Source: Terana coerulea (lineage: Eukaryota; Basidiomycota; Agaricomycetes; Polyporales; Phanerochaetaceae). Taken from it: a stretch of 46,955 nt of DNA. Where the stretch lies: assembly GCA_024811115.1 (NCBI GenBank), contig JAKOGH010001149.1, forward strand, positions 1 to 46,955, written 5' to 3'. The notes beneath the pieces are model-generated. The model worked only from the letters and a program-made list of their open reading frames with translations. It had not been told where the DNA came from and ran no database searches. The position numbers were made by a program, and so were the translations under genes. Positions 32,846 to 41,782 of the stretch are shown piece by piece. Within the stretch, counting starts at the first letter, position 1. Each line of letters starts with the position of its first letter.

Positions 32846-34480
32846 AGACGCTGACAGCGAAAGGCTAAGTGTTGGCGCCGCGAGCGGCACGGTTGAATTT
32901 CGGCAGTCTGTGATTGCCAAATAAGGTAGGTCTCCGCTGAGAACAATAAAATCACCGCATTCTCGAGGACCAGGGTCCTTGCACTTAGAGGCAAGGTACA
33001 GCACAAGATTTGTGATTTTTCTCTTTCTTTTCCTTTTTTTTTTCCCCTTGAGAGCGGGCCATCCTCAACCAAACACCTTCCAAAACGGTGCATCGCCTGT
33101 AAATACCGGCTCTGACCGCCAGCTATCACGCCCGAAACTCGTATATGTGCTATGAGTTCACACAGATAAGGCTTTACCGTCATCTCACACTTGAACAAAG
33201 CCATTTGCAAGGTCAAACGACCGAGTAACGCAGTGAAATCCCTCTCAATTGTGTGTCTTCTAATTTACAGCTTGGCTTACGGTTTTCAGCAGTGATTCTA
33301 AACGCCTTTCGAGCTCCCGCCCCCAAACAAATCAGGAATTTAGAACCGCCGTGAAATCCTTACGGAAGGTCATCCACTAGGCTGTGTATCTGTGCTAAAC
33401 AAATGCGAGAAAATGAAAAATAATGCTACATATGCATTTTCGTCTGTGACAAAGCTCATGCTTATGATCAATGAGTCAACATAATTAGCAATGCCAAAGT
33501 CTGCAATGCAGACTGACTGATCCCTGTCAATTAGAATGTTTCCCTATTATTGATGAAATGAGTCAGCAAGCGTGGGATTTGTAGCTGAAATGATGTACAG
33601 CATGCAAATTGCCATGAGCAATATTCTTTTCATAGAGGTAGCGAAGTGCAGACATAATCTCTCAGAGCTGTAATAATAGATAATCTCAGTATTGTAAAGT
33701 ATCAAATATCAACAGCTGCCCACATGCTGATGCGCTTATTCTTATGTGAACTCCTCAGCTTTAATGAAGGACAGCATGTCTTTGTTCTCCATATAGAGAG
33801 ATACGAGGCACATATCGGCAGGGTTGCTGGGGCTAAGCCCAGCAGCAACGCTAAATATGGGACAGATGTTATAATGCTGCAGCTGACAAAGTAACATGAT
33901 TTCTCGCAAATGGAGCTGCAGAGACCACATATGAGAAATTGTTGTGAGACAGACATACTATATTGCATGCATACCCTAGCTTTGGATGATCTGTCTGCCG
34001 GAGGGATGCGGAAGTGCTTAATCGCCAGTACTATTTGCTCAATTCTCCCCTTGTACATGTCAGCAAAGGCTTCGTATCCAATATGGTCTTGCCAACTCTG
34101 CTCAGTGAAGGTGAACTCTACGCCATTTATATACAGGCAGGAAGCAACAATGTTCTTGTTACAGGTCAGCTGCATGGAAAGGCAATCAATGGCGGCTTTG
34201 TAGTCAGCCTGATGACCTGTGTCTAGGTCTAGCGTGTTCAAGTATCCTTCAAATCCCTGATCGCATATTGCACATTCAGCACATAGTTGATCATAACCCT
34301 CAATGAGAACTTGCTTACCAATGTGTCATTTAAAAGGTTGTGCAAAAAGTCCTACAACAGCTGAGCTTCTTCTGAATGTATGTTCAGGAGCTGCTACTTT
34401 AGAGCTCTGATGATCATCTGAAGGAGGTTCGTAATAGTGGAAAGAGGTTTCAAGATAATTGCAGAAGGGGGTGCGTAGAG

Positions 34481-35711
34481 TTTTGCTCAGGCTGACAGAA
34501 CGTGATGAGGCGTCAGCCGACTAGTTGTGAGTTAAGTTGCCATCTTGGGCCTCATGTTTCTAATGATTGAAGTGCAGAGATAATTAGAAAAACATGTAAT
34601 GAGAATTGGTAGGATTGAAAATTGTGTTACTAACATCTGCAACACTGCCTTACTTAGAGAGCAAGACAGCTTTATCCTTGTCCATCGGCTGTTAGTCAAC
34701 AAATAACTCTAGAAGAGTCATCAGGTCTTGCTTTTACAGAAGAAGGCTTCGATTTGCAGAGCAGAAGAAGGGTGGTTTGCAGGGGTTTTGAAATTATGAA
34801 GTGGCAGATAGAGGTCAAATTTATAGGAAAACATCATGAGCGCGAGGAGTACAGCTTTGCGAACGTACGTAGCTTATCAGAAATATCCTGCTGATCACAG
34901 CGAAGGTGCAAAATAGCTGTGTGCATTGGTCAAGCGTCGACAGACGACCTGGAGGAATGCATGAGGATGCCACCCAACAACCCAGAACTGTTGGTGTACT
35001 GCCTAAGGGAAACTTCTATTGAACCCTTAAGACCCTTGCTGGATGGGAGAAGGGTTTGTTCATTGGTTGTCATATAGGGCACGTGGGAAGACATGAGTTG
35101 TACCCATGAGTGCGATAGGCTACTGAGTTTGCTTTATTGAGGTATACAAACCCATCTGAATGTGTTCCTACACCCTAGACAGAACCATGTCCATATCTGT
35201 CAGAAATCTTTGCAAGCATCTAAGAATGCCAAAGAGGGTAGTTTCTCTGCAAAGTAAGGTTTGTTTGGAATGAGAGAGACATGATCCTCCAGACTCACCA
35301 CCGGGTATGTCACACACCACATCATCTTATGTATTATACTGCTCTAAGTAAGGTTTAGATTTTCATGTGTTACATATGTGTTGTTTCACTATATACTCAC
35401 CTGGTAGATACTCTACAGGATCTCGACGCTAGCTCGAGCAATGAACTGTAAACATCGCACATGGATGGCAGCTCAAGCTCAGCTTGAAGTTTTGAAATCT
35501 GGCTGGGGTGCAGCGGGCTTTGGAAAAATTTGCAGCTGACTTGTATGAAGGTCTTTGTCAGACAAAATAGTGGGACTGGGTGTCCTTGTGCTGGAACTCG
35601 GACTAGGCGTGTGAAATAGGCTTCATTAAGGTAAATAACAGTAAATTTGCCTTATTTATTCTAAATCTCAAACTCGTGTGTATATCTCAACCTCATTCTC
35701 ATACTCGTAGC
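34481..35711. other. Non-coding region between kinase GF and MITE 1
   Basis: About 1.2 kb. I see no ORF, splice pattern or repeat that I can support. It may hold decayed transposon sequence. Confidence 0.4.
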
Positions 35712-36048
35712 TAGTGATTGGCAAGGGTAAACCCTTACCTTTACCCTTCAAAATCCTTACCCTCATAAAGGGTAAGGGTCAGGGTTACCCTTCAAACCCT
35801 TGCCAAAATGGGCAAAAAATGGTGCTTTGAGTGCTCTTTTCATTCACTTATAATGTCAGCCTTCTATTTGAGTAGCTTGCATTAATATTGAAAGCACTCA
35901 CAACACTTGCAGCCCTATCCAGCAATATGTCTGGCATTTGCATGCAGACCCCTAGCAGATAAAGGTTAACTTTCTCCAACCCTTACCTTTACCCTCTATA
36001 CCCTTACCCTTAACCCTTGGAGGGTTTGCAAACCCCTGCCTATCACTA
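35712..36048. mobile_element. hAT-type MITE, copy 1 (337 bp)
   Basis: Ends: left TAGTGATTGGCAAGGGT, right (reverse complement) TAGTGATAGGCAGGGGT. A perfect 8-bp target duplication CTCGTAGC flanks it (35704-35711 and 36049-36056), diagnostic for the hAT superfamily. Subterminal zones contain many CCCTTACC / GGTAAGGG repeats. The core is nearly identical to copy 2 at 37659-38016. No coding capacity. Confidence 0.93.
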
Positions 36049-36119
36049 CTCGTAGCCCTTCAATTCTCTTTTGTAAGGCTAGGTCACCTAAATATATGCT
36101 AATGTAGGTCTTTATACTG

Positions 36120-36547
36120 TGATTAGTACTCTTTTGTCTTCACGGGCGTTATCCTTTGTTGATGGCTCCATCACGTGACAAGCGGCTGCTAAAACAGGTG
36201 AAGCAGCAACATCGAGAAAAACCCCAAAATTTCCCATAACCTTGTACAGCGTCTGAAATGCATGCAAGTGTCTCCTGAGTGGTAGAATCGTCTTGTAATC
36301 AGTAAAATTGACAGAAGGCGTCCAATCTCCATAGTCGCCCGGGATTGTTTGTATGACACTTGTAATACTCTTGTAATCAGCATCAAAGTGAGTTAGGAGC
36401 TGGTTCCAAGTTGACAGACCATCCCACCGCTTGTGGCCCGAGCAATTCTTGCCAGCTTCTGGATTATTCTCAGCTCTGCGCGCTATATCATTCTGAATTT
36501 CTTATATTGCTTCACGTCTTTTTCTCTTGTCGAGTTTTTGCACAATA
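36120..36547 (-). pseudogene. Unidentified decayed coding exon
   Basis: Not recognised. The minus strand keeps one frame open from about 36547 to 36120 with a single stop: VQKLDKRKRREAI-stop-EIQNDIARRAEN, then HKRWDGLSTWNQLLTHFDAD, YKSITSVIQTIPGDYGDWTP, ILPLRRHLHAFQTLYKVMGN, FGVFLDVAASPVLAAACHVM and EDKRVLIT, where a GTATAA donor could end the exon. Protein-like composition over some 140 codons suggests real former coding sequence. It does not match the kinases, the P450 or the transposon proteins in this window. It lies between the two hAT MITEs. It could be part of a host gene or an unseen transposon. Confidence 0.4.
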
Positions 36548-37658
36548 ACACTGGTTAATTATTTAACTAATCCTTTATGCGTAAATACATCTCAGGCGTC
36601 ATGCATCGTAAAACTACCCTTGGCATAAGCTGGCTACCAGTTCGCACGCCTGCCGAGACCCTGAGTGGGATTTGTAAGCTGAGACAAGGGACAAGGCATC
36701 TGAGCTCACCTTGTGAAATGCCAAGGTGCCCTGACTGTACTCACATTGTCAACAGCCATCCTTGAAAGCTCTCCCTTTGCTCTCCTTATGCTCCTGTCCT
36801 AACCAGCATTCATCTGTTAGTAGCTAGCCAGGGATGAGACACAAATATGTACCTAGCTTGGTCGTCTGTGTAGCAGCGCAAGGACGGGAGCGGAATCTAA
36901 GGTGTGTGTAGAATATCAGTACTGACATTTGGAGTCGGCGCACAGTCAGAACTTACGAGTGGGTGAGCAGAATCGCAGAGTTGCGCGTGCCTTATATGAG
37001 TCAGCACAACCACAATGCGCTGACTGCGCACTGACCTGGGATCTGAGACATCGTTATCGAGTTTGTAATACCCCACCCTGAAGCATTACCCTGTGTGACA
37101 GCCGCACCCTGCACGCTGCAGGGACACCGGCATAACAAGCTCTGGTCATACTCCGAGGTCCATGTTGTATGCCGTCCGGGTTGAGATTCAAATCACGGCG
37201 CTTCAACAGTGGTGCAAGCCCTCATAAGGATTCCCGTATTCTAGTGCTGGTACACGCAGAGGTGGGCGAGGTTGGGGGATAGTCACTGTCTATACTAAAG
37301 ATTAAAGGCGTGTTGTTAAACAATATTGCTGGAAGCCACGTACTCAGTTTCCAGATCAGAGTACTTTTTTGTAGTGCCTCCTGTTAGGGTTTGCAGACAG
37401 ACTGTAACTTACTAGACGTAAGTTGACTCGGACAGCATTCAGGCTCAAGGGCTGAGGTACTCACCAGAGTTTCTATCAGCCACCGGGCGCCGGACGTGAG
37501 AAATGATAAAGATAGGTGCTGAAAGAGTTCCAGCCTCTCATAAGAAAGAGGCAAGCAGGTTGCAACTCACCACAACTCTTTCAGCAATGTTGCAAGTAGT
37601 ACAATCGGTCCAAGGAGCAGAATCTGTGCAAGCGTCTTACGGGCTGATCAGAAGCCTC
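36548..37658. other. Region between the two MITEs
   Basis: About 1.1 kb with no supportable gene. A 62-codon plus-strand ORF (36577-36765) has no motif. I see no repeat or RNA gene. Confidence 0.4.
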
Positions 37659-38016
37659 CAGTGATTGGCAAGGGTAAACCCTTCATACTTAAAGGCTAAC
37701 CCTTACCTTTACCCTCCAAAACCCTTACCCTCATAAAGGGTAAGAGTCAGGGGTTACCCTTCAAACCCTTGCCAAAACGGGCAAAAATGGTGCTTTGAGT
37801 GCTCTTTTCATTCACTTATAATGTCAGCCTTCTATTTGAGTAGCTTGCATTGATATTGAAAGCACTCACAACACTTGCAGCCCTATCCAGCAATATGTCT
37901 GGCATTTGCATGCAGACCCCTAGCAGACAAGGGTTAACTTTCTCCAACCCTTACCCTTACCCTCTGTACCCTTACCCTTAACCCTTGGAGGGTTTGCAAA
38001 CCCCTGCCTATCACTA
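37659..38016. mobile_element. hAT-type MITE, copy 2 (358 bp)
   Basis: Same family and same orientation as copy 1, slightly longer because of extra CCCTTACC-type subterminal repeats. Ends CAGTGATTGGCAAGGGT and (reverse complement) TAGTGATAGGCAGGGGT. A perfect 8-bp target duplication GAAGCCTC lies at 37651-37658 and 38017-38024. The internal 130-140 bp (from GGTGCTTTGAGTGCTC to GCAGACCCCTAGCAG) is almost unchanged from copy 1, suggesting fairly recent activity. Confidence 0.93.
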
Positions 38017-38151
38017 GAAGCCTCTCCGAATACAGAAATTGAGCGTCAAACCTGCAAATTAGCGTAATCGGTAAGAGCCGCCAGGATTCCCTTCGATGAA
38101 GCAATGGAAGGCCCTCAGATAGGTTGCAGACAGAAAGCATTATGAGAGCGT

Positions 38152-38514
38152 TTGTCTGAGGACACACTCAAAGTATATGAGAGTGTTAGCCAGCTAGATG
38201 TTCTAATTCAGCAACTTCCAGTTCCAGCGGCATTTCCTGAGTGCGAGTTCGAGATTCTGTATACGCCGACGAGTTTCCAGCTAGACGCTGGTGAGTTTGC
38301 TGCCTCCCACCAGTTTGAGTCGATATTGTCTTCATTAGGGCTCATTGAGGCTAATCATCTTTTTGATTGCCCAGTCTACCCAAGAACTCTCAGTACAAGC
38401 ATTTTGACCATCACTGTCCCTCAAAGACTTCAGCTCCAGTTCATTGGAGTACTAAGCAGAGCGCCTTGCTTAACAGTGGCCAATGGCATGCTGCACATTA
38501 AAAATCCAGCCTGA
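38152..38514 (+). other. Unidentified 120-codon ORF
   Basis: Not recognised. The frame reads LPVPAAFPECEFEILYTPTS, FQLDAGEFAASHQFESILSS, LGLIEANHLFDCPVYPRTLS, TSILTITVPQRLQLQFIGVL and ends HIKNPA-stop. Amino-acid composition is protein-like, and the frame is long for this AT-neutral sequence. There is no ATG at the upstream end (it opens with TTG), so it would be an internal or 3' exon, or a fragment of a lost gene. It lies just after MITE copy 2 and converges with kinase H. Confidence 0.35.
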
Positions 38515-38650
38515 GCCAGTAGGATCATCACTGACCAGTGACTGATGACCAGCTGACTGAGCCACGAATTCTGTGTGCCCAAGAAGACATTACAAAAATT
38601 GTATAATAGGATGCATGGTTTTGAACCACAGTGGAAGTACTGTTATTGAA

Positions 38651-40231
38651 TTACAGCAATAAGCCGACCTTATGAACGAGTACAGTAGCACTTGGCCTGG
38701 CCGACGGTGCTGTGGCCCAACAGCTTTCCATGATAGTCCACAGGTCCTCGCCAATAATCACAGTACCATGCAACTTCTCACACGCTCTATCGCCTGCTTG
38801 GATGGCATTGCAGTTTCTGGGGGCCGGTATCCGGAAGAGACTTTGGGATACACAATGTGATCATGTGTATATTCGTGAAACGGTTTCACTTTGTGGTAGT
38901 GTATCTGAGTCCGACAAATTAAATGGAGCCTCCGGCTTTCACGGACCAAAATAACCCACCTGCCAACATAGAATACCAAAGGAGTATACGTCACTTTGGG
39001 CTGTGTGCGGCACACATGGCGGATCTCCGGGGCTCGTACTCGCATTCGCGGCCTGAAGAACTTCTGGCGCTGTGAAGCGCTGCGCGCCAGTGGTGGCGAG
39101 ACTTGTACTCAGGACTGTGGAGTCAATGTAGTTGGTGATGCCAAAATCAGCGATTCGGACGGACATGTCTTTGTGTATCAATATGTTGCCCTATATTGTG
39201 AGCATGCAAGGTCAATGGCAGAATCCTAGCACACACAACATGTTCGCACTTACGGCATGTAGATCACCATGTGCGATATTGTTGTCGTGCAAGTAACTAA
39301 GCGCAGACGCGATCTGAGAAATCTTGGAAAGATTGGCGCGATATATTCGTGAAAGGACTTAGGGACTTACATGTTGGTGAGCTTGCTTGTGAGAGAACCC
39401 CACTGCTTTGATGCACGAGAGGATATCCTTATGGGCCATGTATGGTGATACCAGGCATACCAATGGCCCAGGAACCAGGTCTTTCCCAACACCCAGTACC
39501 TCGCATATATTGGAATGCCGAAGAGACTGAAGTAAGGTGATTTCCCTCGAGTATAGCTGGCGATTCAACATATGAGAAACCTGACTACAAGTATTCATAT
39601 GTGAAATACATACCCCGGCTATTGACGTTTCCTGGCCTTCGAAGGAGCGAAAGACCTTAATAGCAACCACTGTCTGGTTGACAGTCCCTTTGTACACGTC
39701 CGCATATGCCCCGAAGCCAATCTGGTCTCTCCATCCCTCACGATTCAGGTCAAATTGTACGCCGGTAATGTACAGCGACGAGGGAAACACTCCTGTTTTC
39801 CGAGTGAGACGAACGCGGAGGCGCTCCATGGCGCGTCGATAGTCTTGTTGGCGACTCTGAGCCGAAGGAATACTACGGATAATATTTTCTGAGGCCTGTA
39901 GAATGCTTGTGACTAATGCACACTAGCGTCAATGCAAAAGACATACCTCCATGTCGTGAATGTAGTCCTGCAGCGCCTGCGCCTCTCCGCGAGGGAGCTG
40001 GAGTATAGCACTCTTGTGCTTCGTGTGTGTCTCGGTGACATGTTCCGAGAACGCAGGAGAGCTAATGAGATAGTTTTGAAGAAGTAAACGCTGCCGGTCA
40101 TCCAGTATGCTCGGTAGGGTATCAATGACGAGCGGGGGCACGACGTGATGGGGCTTCCTTTCGTCGCAAAAATATGGAAAAACCATGCCACCGTTGCCAG
40201 ATCGGCATGGAGCTTCGTTAACGATGCTCAA
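38651..40231 (-). CDS. TKL-like protein kinase H, last exon frameshifted
   Basis: Order: RQRLLLQNYLISSPAFSEHV, the N-terminal module in variant form (ILQLPRGEAQALQDYIHDME), intron, linker AMERLRVRLTRKTGVFPSSL, glycine loop IGFGAYADVYKG, VAIKVF, YSREITLLQSLRHSNICEVL, catalytic loop IAHGDLHA, GNILIHKDMSVRIADFGITN, FTAPEVLQAA, SDVYSFGILCWQ, last exon HYHKVKPFHEYTHDHIVYPK. Intron positions match kinase B. In the last exon the minus-strand C5 run (38819-38823) is one base short: as written the frame stops at 38758, whereas one more C gives RPPRNCNAIQAGDRACEKLH, DLWTIMESCWATAPSARPSA and a stop at 38651. Start uncertain: TTG at 40231 opens the frame, ATG at 40186 (MVFPYFCDERK) is the first in-frame Met. 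Catalytic residues are present (non-RD). Confidence 0.73.
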
Positions 40232-41782
40232 AACGAGCCATAGCGTTATTAGGTCGGTGTGCTGTCAGTGAATTGTCCTAATGATATGTGAAAATGTCAG
40301 TGCGTGCGAGCGACGATGACAGTACGTTGGGATAGCTCACTTGGAGTGAGCGGAGGGCCCTATTTAGTGAAGACAGCGTTCATATAAGCACACATGCGCT
40401 GGACAGGTACCTTCAGCGGGTTAGACGGGAAGTACAACCACTTTGACACGCACCAAGAAGAATACCTGATCGGCCACAACCCAGTAGCGGCCAGTTCTCT
40501 GCGGCTGCGTAGTGCGGCTGAGGCGAGGGCTTGCGTGATTTTGGTGTTGTGCTCTAATCGTGCCTCATTATGAGGCTGGGTTCGCAGCCTTTGGAGAGAG
40601 CGTGAGCACGAGACTTTCCTTATGAAGCAACGGTACGTGCGATCCGGAAGAAGAACCTTAAGAGGCATGTGTTTACAAAAAGGCCCGTGTGGCAACCCCT
40701 TAGAGTAAAAGAGTGTCCAGATGTTTGCATCTGTGGTAGTCGGGACCTTTCGCCAGCATTCAGCACGAAACCGTACGTTTGTGAAGTGCCTTCTGCACCA
40801 TTTGATACGGCTTGCACGCGCATAAGGCAAGAGGCAGCAGGGCTGCTCGTTGCTCTACAGAACTCAATCAGCGCGTGAAGACGGGCAATAACTCCATCGG
40901 ACGTACGGAGGCATCCTTTCCATCCTCATGCATCGCCATGAGCCCTGGTAAGCATGGCCCGTGTGCATCATACCACGATGTTCGCGGAGCGACGGAGAAG
41001 ACGAGTACAACTTCGCTTGAGTAGCAATCATCATGCGACAGTAGATTCAGGTAGATGTTCCAAGGGTCCTAATTGCCAGAACAAAGCCAGTCTTGCTCCT
41101 GTATAGCCGCTCAGATACTACAGGCTCTAATCTCGCGGAACACGCACCTACCACTGGGTATGAGATGCGTGCGTTGACCAGCAGTCTGCCAAACGGTAAC
41201 AGCTGTACCTTCCGGACATGCAGCCACTGGGCCTGTAGTAAGACAACGAAGATGCCATATTTTCAAGTGAACGTTTGATAGATACAAAAGTGCGTCTCAC
41301 CAGATGAATAGATCTGACATGAGGCCCATGTGGGGCTTGTCTCGCGGTTCGCTGAGCAGTGACCAAGGGCGTGGGCGTTACTTGCCTTGAAGTCCAATGT
41401 TGCGCGCACATGCATTCTCATCCCATAAAAATGGCTGCAGAACTGTTGTCAAGGCCACGAAGGGATGCGGACGCATAATAGGCGTAATGGGTCTTCAGGT
41501 GAATCGTGAATCATGAATTTACCTCCATCGCGCGTCTTTTGCTGTGTTTACGTAATACACCTCCGCCCTTCCCGCCTGTTGCCCTTCTTGGAAATCGTCG
41601 GTCCTGGCCTTACAGTTCACGTTACGTGGTTTTTGTATGTACACGGATTACATCGACACTGCCATCCAAGCTGTTAGATAGCCCAATAACGAGACTAATG
41701 CAGCCACAATTGCCCCACAGCAGTTGAATGATGGGATTTCAATATGAATCTGTAGTAAGCTTGGATCAAATGTCGCCGGTCT
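40232..41782. other. Intergenic region between kinase H and the P450
   Basis: About 1.55 kb. It includes a 156-codon minus-strand ORF (40360-40830; MPYARASRIKWCRRHFTNVR...AVFTK) with no recognisable domain, a biased Arg/Cys composition and overlapping plus-strand ORFs. I do not call it a gene. No repeats seen. Confidence 0.4.

Larger units (their letters stand above)
28135..33375. mobile_element. PIF/Harbinger DNA transposon, nearly complete (5.24 kb)
   Basis: Terminal inverted repeats: left GGATGACTTTCCGTAAGG and, in reverse complement, right GGATGACCTTCCGTAAGG, with continuing similarity to TTCCTGATT about 45 bp in. A 3-bp target duplication ACT lies at 28132-28134 and 33376-33378. The uninterrupted copy of repeat X (19006-19408) shows the pre-insertion site with a single GGT/AGT. 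Cargo follows the superfamily plan: a Myb/SANT-like ORF on the plus strand and a DDE transposase on the minus strand, converging near 31.3-31.4 kb. Both carry disruptions, so this copy is probably immobile on its own. Confidence 0.9.
27844..33435 (-). repeat. Dispersed repeat X, copy 2, split by Harbinger
   Basis: The two pieces are 33379-33435 and 27844-28134 (minus strand); together they align to copy 1 at 19006-19408. The piece next to 33435 matches GCATATGTAG...TTTAGCACAGATACAC. The other begins AGCAGCCCCAGAGCCTCTGG. The break lies exactly at the Harbinger terminal repeats. Outer borders abut kinase GF sequence on both sides, so X itself inserted into the kinase gene first. Confidence 0.8.
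26706..34480 (-). pseudogene. Kinase GF: dead family member broken by nested insertions
   Basis: Read 5' to 3' on the minus strand. N-terminal module with a stop (SEEAQLL-stop-DFLHNLLNDTL, about 34325-34400); linker and glycine loop IGYEAFADMYKG; LAIKHF; LREIMLLCQLQHYNICPI; LRYLYEKNIAHGNLHA (catalytic Asp changed to Asn); GNILIDRDQSVCIADFGIAN (about 33545-33485). The gene then runs into repeat X at 33435, itself split by a Harbinger element. It resumes at about 27843 with SLARFGALRFAALEVLEAID and SDIYSFAILCWQ. After an intron comes IYYFTTKPFHKYRVDHKAYQ, KVVAG, an hAT-like element (26900-27568), and then AQPPRKCNVVKTMKSGGHTC, LWSLMKRCWMEKPNE-stop-PDVQ, ending at 26706. I infer a single gene because the two halves are collinear with the family with only a few codons of overlap (a possible target duplication of X). 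Two separate fragments cannot be excluded. Confidence 0.75.

Noticed and set aside
35712..38016. Telomere-like CCCTTA/TTACCC repeats
   Set aside because: They are interspersed subterminal repeats inside two MITEs with exact target duplications, not a regular telomeric array.
40360..40830. 156-codon minus-strand ORF
   Set aside because: No recognisable domain, Arg/Cys-rich composition, overlapping plus-strand ORFs, no intron signals; likely chance.
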